A stretch of DNA of 64,000 bases from Gramella sp. AN32 (lineage in GTDB: Bacteria > Bacteroidota > Bacteroidia > Flavobacteriales > Flavobacteriaceae). The position numbers and the translations under genes were made by a program. This document shows positions 58,983-64,000 of this stretch, one piece after another (position 1 is the stretch's first letter; each line of letters opens with the position of its first letter). Under the pieces are notes generated by a model. That model was not told the DNA's origin and did not search any database. It saw nothing but the letters and a program-made list of their open reading frames with translations. Location: positions 1 through 64,000 of the forward strand of contig NZ_QEYO01000021.1 in the NCBI RefSeq assembly GCF_023718305.1, written 5' to 3'.

Positions 58983-59054
58983 TTAATACCCTTTCTTTAC
59001 TAGTCTTTTTGAAATACACCAATAATTACCACTAGGATCAAATATTCTAAATGG
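58983..59054 (-). pseudogene. C-terminal remnant of a VOC-family gene
   Basis: A 23-codon open tail, PFRIFDPSGNYWCISKRLVK and three more residues to TAA, is the characteristic VOC ending (F-DP-GN-W). An in-frame TGA stands immediately before it and the rest of the gene is gone. It lies between the NTF2-like gene and the AIPR gene. Confidence 0.6.
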
Positions 59055-59087
59055 TCAATATTTGAGATGAATCGCTGGTATATGGAG

Positions 59088-60938
59088 CTATTTGACATTT
59101 CTTGCATATTTCGCTATCCTTTTATCTAAATCTGTTTTTCTTACAGCACTAGGAATAGATTCTTTCTTGTTACCTGCAAAACTTTTCATAACCTTTTCAA
59201 AATTATCTAATGCATTCTTGAAATGAATATCTAGATTATCCTCTAATTCCTTCTTAATATAACTTTCCTTTTTAATTAAACCCTTTTCGCTATAATCCTT
59301 TTTTACGACAGAGCTCAGAAGAAAACAACCTAAATGAAATTTACCCTAGGAAAGTAGTGTTTTCCTATAATTATCTATCTCATTTTCTGCTCTGAATTTT
59401 TTAATAGCTTTATTTAATGAAAGATCAATTAAAATAGGAATATAGTATAAAAGGTAATTCATTGACTTAACATTCGGAGCAGGAAATACGTCGTCATAGG
59501 TAGATACAAACATCATTTTTGGACGAGTTTTTACTTGTGAAGGCTTCATTAAGATTTGTGAAGTGAATAGTTGAAATAATTTCTGAATACTATAGATATT
59601 CTTCTTGCCTTTATTTCTTAATTCATTGATTCTTCTTTCGTAAGCAACGCCATAATCTTCTAAGAATTTTTCAATAAGTTTCTGAATATCATCGTTAGCT
59701 TTCAATGAAAACGCCTTGATAGGTGTTTGGGAATTGGTTGTTTCTGTAATTCGGTATATTAGATCCTCATTATTGGTTTCAATTATTTTTACTAATAGAC
59801 TAGTATCCTCATTAAATTGTAAAACCTCCTTTTTAGTCAATTCCTCCGTTTCTTTTTTGTTTAAGGATCCATTAGCTTTTTTTTCTAAAAGTTCTGTGAT
59901 TCTTTCTTTATTTTTTAATGAACTATATATTGCATTTGAAGTTTGACAGCCATTAACAATTTGTAAGTTGTGCAACTTATATTTATTATTAGGCAGTTCC
60001 TCAACCTTGCTACAGGTCATAGTTAATCCGTTATTATAGCTCCAAAAGTATTTAGCTTCTTCTTCACTAGAACTAGTTTCAATAATTTTAGAGTTTAAAT
60101 CACTTCGTTTGAAATAATCACGAATATTTGCTTCGAAAATAGATGATTGATGTTTCTTAACTAATTCAGCAATTTCTTTACCACTGATAATGCTTATATA
60201 GCCATTCAGCTTATTCTTTTTGTCTGTGTCAGTTATATATTTAAAGGTTTTTTCATATTCTATAATATCAATAATAAATTGATGTTTTGAAGGTCCTTTT
60301 ATCAATGATTCACAATCAGTTATTTTGCAAGCAGAGGTCGTATATCCATTATTTTTCAATATTTTCTCTATACCTTCAATTTCATCCGTTAGAATTTTTT
60401 CAGAGTGTATATTACTCTCGATTCCACCGAACACAATATGGCTTATTACATGAATATTTTCAGCGGGAAATTTACTAAAAAGTTTAGACTTTATTTCATT
60501 TAGCGCTAGCATTCGATTATAGAAGTACAAATTATCCTCATCAGATATATCTTCATCGATGAGAACTTTTTCAATTCCTTTTTTAAATTTTAATAGATCA
60601 GCTTGAGATATACCAGTTCCTCTTTTAAATTGAAAAATATGTATTTTAAATTTTGTATCCTCGTTGTAGTCGTCTAATTCTTCAGGTTGTTCAATGAAAT
60701 CATTGGAAGCAGTAATATATATTGCATCAATTCCAAAATCATATTTTGTTCCTCTATACGAACTATCTACTATTCCTTGCTCAATCTCTTCGATATCTTT
60801 ATCTCTAAAAATATTAGTTAGAGCGAATAACATAAATTCAGATCCTTTTAATATGTCTCCTTTTTTGTCAGATAGGTAGTCTGAAAAATTTTCGACACTT
60901 TTTTCAATGCTTTTTTCTAGTACTTTGAATATGCTCAT
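59088..60938 (-). pseudogene. AIPR-family abortive-infection protein, interrupted by in-frame TAG
   Basis: The uninterrupted part (59346-60938) encodes 530 residues. Residues about 50-107 look like a PD-(D/E)xK nuclease core (Asp71 in YDFGIDAIYI, then HIFQFKRG with Gln103 and Lys105). Residues about 240-500 carry the AIPR core (NNGLTMTCSKVE, LQIVNGCQTSNAIY, ETTNSQTPIKAF). The frame is closed by TAG at 59346-59348, but the same frame then stays open for 85 codons to a second TAG at 59088-59090, with Lys/Glu-rich coding-like sequence beginning GKFHLGCFLLSSVVKKDY. A full product would be about 616 residues, the usual AIPR length. Either a nonsense mutation or readthrough; the shorter protein may still be made. 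Last gene of the defence-like cluster. Confidence 0.75.
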
Positions 60939-60951
60939 AATTTAAATAATT

Positions 60952-60973
60952 GGATATAACTCGTTTTACCACC
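60952..60973. promoter_or_regulatory. Quasi-palindromic motif upstream of the AIPR gene
   Basis: GGATATAACTCGTTTTACC begins at 60952, 14 bases before the AIPR start. It is the same motif, in opposite orientation, as GGATATAACGAGTTACC upstream of the 234-residue gene (63251-63271). Could be a regulator site, an mRNA hairpin or a recombination scar. Confidence 0.45.
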
Positions 60974-60979
60974 AGGCGA

Positions 60980-62509
60980 CTATTTCTTATACTCATCTCG
61001 GAGGCCAATAAAATCTATCGGAACAATTGGTTTATTTATTTCTTTTTTTCGTTCTTCCAAATTAATTGCTATTGCTAGGTATATCATACTAGCTCTAACT
61101 AATTTAATTAAGTTTAATGTTTTCTTCTCAAATTCCTCTCGGTTTATAGCATAAGTAAGATTTTCATCTAATAATCCATTTTCTCCAAACTCTATAATTT
61201 TGAATGACTTATGTTCTATGAAGTTTCTAATTTTAGCTAATTCTTTGGCTTCAGGTTCAATGGTTGAAGAAAAGGTCGCATCTTTTTCAAAGAAGTCTCT
61301 ACTTAACCAATACAGACCTCTTAATGGCCAATTTTGAGTTTGATTAATTTTTGGGTTCATTTTAGAAGTCTTTATTTTTTTATCATAAACAGTCCAAATA
61401 CTTCTAAAGGATACTTTTTCGGGTTTAAATCCTAGATCTAAATAATCGTTTAATAAGTAACCGATTTTATCTAGGATAGAATAGCACATTCTAAAAGCAA
61501 TTTTTGTTTTTTCACTATTGTAGGAATAAATAGCAAAATCTAAGGTGTCCAGTTGTAAATTATCTTTATCCGCGTAATATGTTTCTTTTTGATTCAGGCC
61601 TTCAAATAGTAAATGTCTTGCAGACACAAATTCTTGCTTTATTTGATTAAAAATTGTCTGATAAATTGGAGTTTTATCAAATTTTAAAGTCATAGTCGGA
61701 AGTAAAAGACAATCGTGACCAGCTATATTTTCTGTAGTAATATCATTTAATGGATTTAAAAATAAGTGATTTTTTAAACACCATTTTCTGTATTTAATTT
61801 CTTCTTCACTTTCTCCCAGGGAAAAGTTTTTTAAATCTTGAATGTTATTTAGGTCTTCTTTGTCTATAAAGGACTCAATAATATTAATTATGTCCTGAAA
61901 TGCAGATTTCGCTTCCTCGTAAATATCAGTATCTAATGTTCTTATTAAGTATTTATGTGCGAATTGAAAAAATAAAAATTGATGACCACTATCGTAGAGA
62001 GTTTTAGCATAATGAAAAAGTCCAAATCCTATATTTCCAAAAGCCATTGGAAAAGATGAATCTATATTTAATACTTTCTTCCAATATAACTGAGCTTCTG
62101 AGAATCTCCCCAATTGACTAAACACGTTCCCTAAATTCGTAAGTATTTCACATGTTTTAATTATATTCTGGCTCTTATGAGAATATGAAAGGGCTAATCG
62201 TAGATTTATTATTTGTTGATCAAGTTCTTTTTGACTAAAAAGCCAAAATTGATCTGAATTTAATTCTTCTGTCAACCGTTGGAAATAGGACCATCCATTT
62301 GCAACATTATAATGGAAAACCATTTTGTCATCGTCCGAGAAGTTTTCTAGATTTTGATCTTCGGCAAATCTAAGTCCTTTTCGAATGATTTTGACATTTT
62401 CTGATTGCCTTCCTGTTTCAAAAAAAATAGCAAGAATATTTGGAATCTGGCTAGTTTCAAAATCATTAAGGTCTGTTAAGTTTAATATTTCTTCTAAAGT
62501 TAAATTCAC
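60980..62509 (-). CDS. TPR protein with C-terminal HEPN domain (LA2681-like)
   Basis: A 509-residue protein. Residues about 60-220 form helical TPR-like repeats (NIIKTCEILTNLGNVFSQLG, RFSEAQLYWKKVLNIDSSFP). The C-terminal half is helical and contains KIRNFIEHKSF, a HEPN Rx4H catalytic motif with Arg428 and His433; the surrounding AYRALRGLYWLSRDFF-like GLYWLSRDFF resembles the LA2681 HEPN type. HEPN proteins with this motif are commonly metal-independent RNases acting in phage defence or toxin systems. Start is GTG. It lies 41 bases upstream of AIPR and 30 bases downstream of the HEPN-like gene, in one operon. Confidence 0.8.
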   Translation of the reverse strand: MNLTLEEILNLTDLNDFETSQIPNILAIFFETGRQSENVKIIRKGLRFAEDQNLENFSDDDKMVFHYNVANGWSYFQRLTEELNSDQFWLFSQKELDQQIINLRLALSYSHKSQNIIKTCEILTNLGNVFSQLGRFSEAQLYWKKVLNIDSSFPMAFGNIGFGLFHYAKTLYDSGHQFLFFQFAHKYLIRTLDTDIYEEAKSAFQDIINIIESFIDKEDLNNIQDLKNFSLGESEEEIKYRKWCLKNHLFLNPLNDITTENIAGHDCLLLPTMTLKFDKTPIYQTIFNQIKQEFVSARHLLFEGLNQKETYYADKDNLQLDTLDFAIYSYNSEKTKIAFRMCYSILDKIGYLLNDYLDLGFKPEKVSFRSIWTVYDKKIKTSKMNPKINQTQNWPLRGLYWLSRDFFEKDATFSSTIEPEAKELAKIRNFIEHKSFKIIEFGENGLLDENLTYAINREEFEKKTLNLIKLVRASMIYLAIAINLEERKKEINKPIVPIDFIGLRDEYKK

Positions 62510-62539
62510 AATTTATCGGAGGTTGGTGGTATCTTTTAC

Positions 62540-63244
62540 CTACCGTTTTTGTTGCCAAACTAAATTTATTTTATCTAATAACTGATCAATCTTATCATAT
62601 GTGAGTAAGTTATCTCTTAAAATCCTTTCTGATATTCCCACATAATGTTCTTCGGTATTTGGGGGCTTTATTTTTAAAATCGGATCAAAATCTGGATATA
62701 GGAATGAAAGAATTCCGTGGGTATAGCTGTCTCTATCATTTATATAGCCATCAAATAATTTACTGAAATCATTCCTTTTTTCTCCATCTTCTAATTCTTC
62801 AAATTGCTCAAATTCTTTGTCTGTTTTTATTATACAGCTAAATACATTTCTTAATTCCCCAAATGTTAGATCTTTCTGAAAATTATACTTTTTTAAATCT
62901 TTACATTTTTTATTTCTTTCCAGAATTTCTTCAATCTTATTGTTTGCTAAATATAAGGCGATAGTCCTTTTAAGTTTATCATTTATTAATTCTGCTAATC
63001 TGTTTAGTTTTCCAATACTATAGGTTATTCGATTGAACTTTTCATAGATATTCTTATCCAACATCTTTTGATCAATTGGTAATATTGGTTTTTCTACATC
63101 ATTATTTGAATCTAACTTAATTAGAGTAGGAGCGATATAAATATCAACTAATTCGTCTTTATCATATAATTTTTTTGGAAGAAAAATTTCTGCTTTTAAA
63201 TCAGCTTTCTTTAAATCTATTTTGAATGGTCGCGAAATTTTCAT
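62540..63244 (-). CDS. Uncharacterised protein with a HEPN-like Rx4H motif
   Basis: A 234-residue, mostly helical acidic/basic protein. I do not recognise a named family. Near residue 171 it has NDRDSYTHGIL, matching the HEPN catalytic pattern R-D-x3-H (Arg171, His176), in a helical context. The N-terminal third is beta/coil-rich (FKIDLKKADLKAEIFLPKK). First large gene of the cluster, downstream of an XRE-like gene by 135 bases. It could be a second RNase or a modulator partner of the TPR-HEPN protein. Confidence 0.65.
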   Translation of the reverse strand: MKISRPFKIDLKKADLKAEIFLPKKLYDKDELVDIYIAPTLIKLDSNNDVEKPILPIDQKMLDKNIYEKFNRITYSIGKLNRLAELINDKLKRTIALYLANNKIEEILERNKKCKDLKKYNFQKDLTFGELRNVFSCIIKTDKEFEQFEELEDGEKRNDFSKLFDGYINDRDSYTHGILSFLYPDFDPILKIKPPNTEEHYVGISERILRDNLLTYDKIDQLLDKINLVWQQKR

Positions 63245-63250
63245 AAAAAT

Positions 63251-63290
63251 GGTAGGTAACTCGTTATATCCATAGCAATATAACTCTTTA
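63251..63290. promoter_or_regulatory. Inverted repeats upstream of the HEPN-like gene
   Basis: On the plus strand GGTAGGTAACTCGTTATATC is followed by CATAGCA and ATATAAC; GTTATAT (63263-63269) and ATATAAC (63278-63284) are perfect 7-base inverted arms with an 8-base spacer. The block is 7-40 bases upstream of the 63244 start, where promoter or operator elements would lie. Confidence 0.5.
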
Positions 63291-63379
63291 CTCTAAAATA
63301 AACTACGGACAAACGTAATTGGGATTGAAGCGATGATTAAAAAGTACGGTGAATTGGAGAGGTAGTAAAAGATAAGTTC

Positions 63380-63628
63380 TTATTTTTCGAACTTAACTTC
63401 AGGAAACATTTTATCAACCTCTTGGAAGAAATGAGATAAATTCATGCTTTCAGCTTCGCAAATATTTTCTATGGTTTCTAAGCTAGTCCTATAGCTTTTT
63501 CGATCTTTAATAAGCCGGACGGTTTTTTCATCTATATTATGGTTTTTTGCAAATTCACTGTTATTAGTGATTTTACTAATCCATTTTTCATATATAAACT
63601 CAACTATTTTACTATTCCGGTCAACCAT
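63380..63628 (-). CDS. Small XRE-like helix-turn-helix regulator
   Basis: An 82-residue protein with an HTH at about residues 22-67: SEFAKNHNIDEKTVRLIKDR as helices 2-3, then SLETIENICEAESMNLSHFF, the usual ending of short Bacteroidota XRE proteins. It is the first gene on the minus strand of the defence-like cluster, with a perfect 9-bp dyad 33 bases upstream of its ATG. It is probably autoregulatory and may repress the downstream toxins. Confidence 0.82.
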   Translation of the reverse strand: MVDRNSKIVEFIYEKWISKITNNSEFAKNHNIDEKTVRLIKDRKSYRTSLETIENICEAESMNLSHFFQEVDKMFPEVKFEK

Positions 63629-64000
63629 AAAAACAAATAAAAAGGATCAACAGCGAAATAATTCGGATTGAAATCCGAATAAAGAAATAATTTATTATAT
63701 TTGACTGATTAATAATATTTTTGCGAACTTCTTAGAATAAAATATTAGAAGCATTCGCTTTGATTCTCGCATCAAAAACTGGTAATTTTTAAGCGACGAG
63801 ATGATGAGTGTAAATGCTCACGACCCGGGGCGTGGGCTTACTTATTGTCGTGCGGTATACCAGTACCTTGATGCTTTAAGTAAAGTTCCATGCCCTTATT
63901 CATTGAACTTCTTTTCAAAGCTTTCTTCTCTTATCGTTTATAGAAACTCGCATTGCTATCTGCGGCCAATCCTCATTTGGATTAGACCCGGGTAGCCACT
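63629..64000. other. Gene-free right edge with dyads and a composition change
   Basis: No supportable gene. It contains the 63661-63680 dyad, a plus-strand TATATTTG at 63696-63703, a hairpin-capable GCGAACTTCT...AGAAGCATTCGC at 63723-63758, and from about 63780 a segment visibly richer in G+C with CCCGGG and GGTATACC palindromes. A plus-strand 64-codon frame (63801-63995) has unconvincing composition. Something may continue beyond the window. Confidence 0.6.
63661..63680. promoter_or_regulatory. Perfect dyad operator upstream of the XRE-like gene
   Basis: ATTCGGATT and AATCCGAAT are perfect 9-base inverted arms separated by GA, 33-52 bases before the XRE-like ATG. This is the size and place expected for an autoregulatory operator of a small HTH protein. 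A plus-strand TATATTTG lies 15 bases away, so it could also control a divergent transcript. Confidence 0.65.

Noticed and set aside
60952-63271. Integron attC sites at the gene junctions of the defence-like cluster
   Set aside because: The AAC...GTT core looked attractive, but the flanking bases do not fit RYYYAAC/GTTRRRY, there is no integron integrase in view, and the orientation flips between junctions.
63801-63995. 64-codon plus-strand frame at the right edge
   Set aside because: Composition is odd (Cys, Tyr, Pro-rich stretches), no family is recognised and the region is full of inverted repeats, so I did not call a gene.

Overview
The window looks like a chromosome segment of a marine-type Flavobacteriaceae bacterium (Bacteroidota, in the range of Gramella, Salegentibacter or Zunongwangia; genus inferred, not proven). 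Supporting signs are a type IX secretion C-terminal domain on a giant surface protein, a SusC/SusD pair, an RprX/RprY-like two-component system, TAnnTTTG promoter -7 elements and frequent TTG/GTG starts.

Positions 1 to about 21.6 kb are core chromosome. In order: a heptamer repeat tract, fabI, a glycosyltransferase, a YbbR-like protein, coaE, a histidine kinase and response regulator, and a 1622-residue NHL/HYR-repeat protein. Then on the minus strand: miaA, a voltage-gated K+ channel, a DnaQ-like exonuclease fused to GIY-YIG, a YggS-type PLP protein, a DUF1015 protein, 3-hydroxybutyryl-CoA dehydrogenase and a Gfo/Idh/MocA oxidoreductase. Next are pcm (plus strand), an M28 peptidase and an SGNH hydrolase. 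The intergenic spacers here are full of short tandem repeats and small dispersed palindromes.

A tRNA-Ser(UGA) at 21.7 kb is followed directly by a tyrosine recombinase, so an integrated island starts here. Its cargo (23.7-46.2 kb) is a beta-mannan utilisation locus. It holds a sugar isomerase-like protein and an AraC regulator (minus strand), then SusC, SusD, a surface glycan-binding lipoprotein, two paralogous clan GH-A enzymes of unclear family, GH26, GH5 with a ricin-type lectin domain, GH130 phosphorylase, a sodium:solute symporter, a GH5_7-like mannanase, a ROK sugar kinase, a LacI regulator, GH30 and a CE1-like esterase. These fit together as surface cleavage of mannan, SusCD import, periplasmic trimming, symport into the cytoplasm, phosphorolysis and phosphorylation. 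The locus ends at a decayed second copy of the 3' third of the integrase, so the PUL is bracketed by two integrase ends about 23.3 kb apart.

From 46.7 to 59 kb there are an esterase, a PaaI thioesterase, a thiC-thiD-thiE cluster, AraC, HxlR and Crp-type regulators and small redox or detoxification enzymes. Short leftover gene ends (NTF2-like and VOC-like tails) lie between the genes.

From 59.1 to 63.7 kb, very AT-rich and on the minus strand, is the best candidate for an undescribed system: a small XRE-like HTH regulator behind a perfect dyad, a 234-residue protein with a HEPN-like Rx4H motif, a TPR protein with a C-terminal HEPN Rx4H motif, and an AIPR protein with a PD-(D/E)xK-like N-terminus. 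The AIPR frame is cut by an in-frame TAG, with 85 more open codons behind it. A related quasi-palindromic motif recurs at the start of each of the three large genes. The last ~220 bases are richer in G+C and hold inverted repeats I cannot assign.
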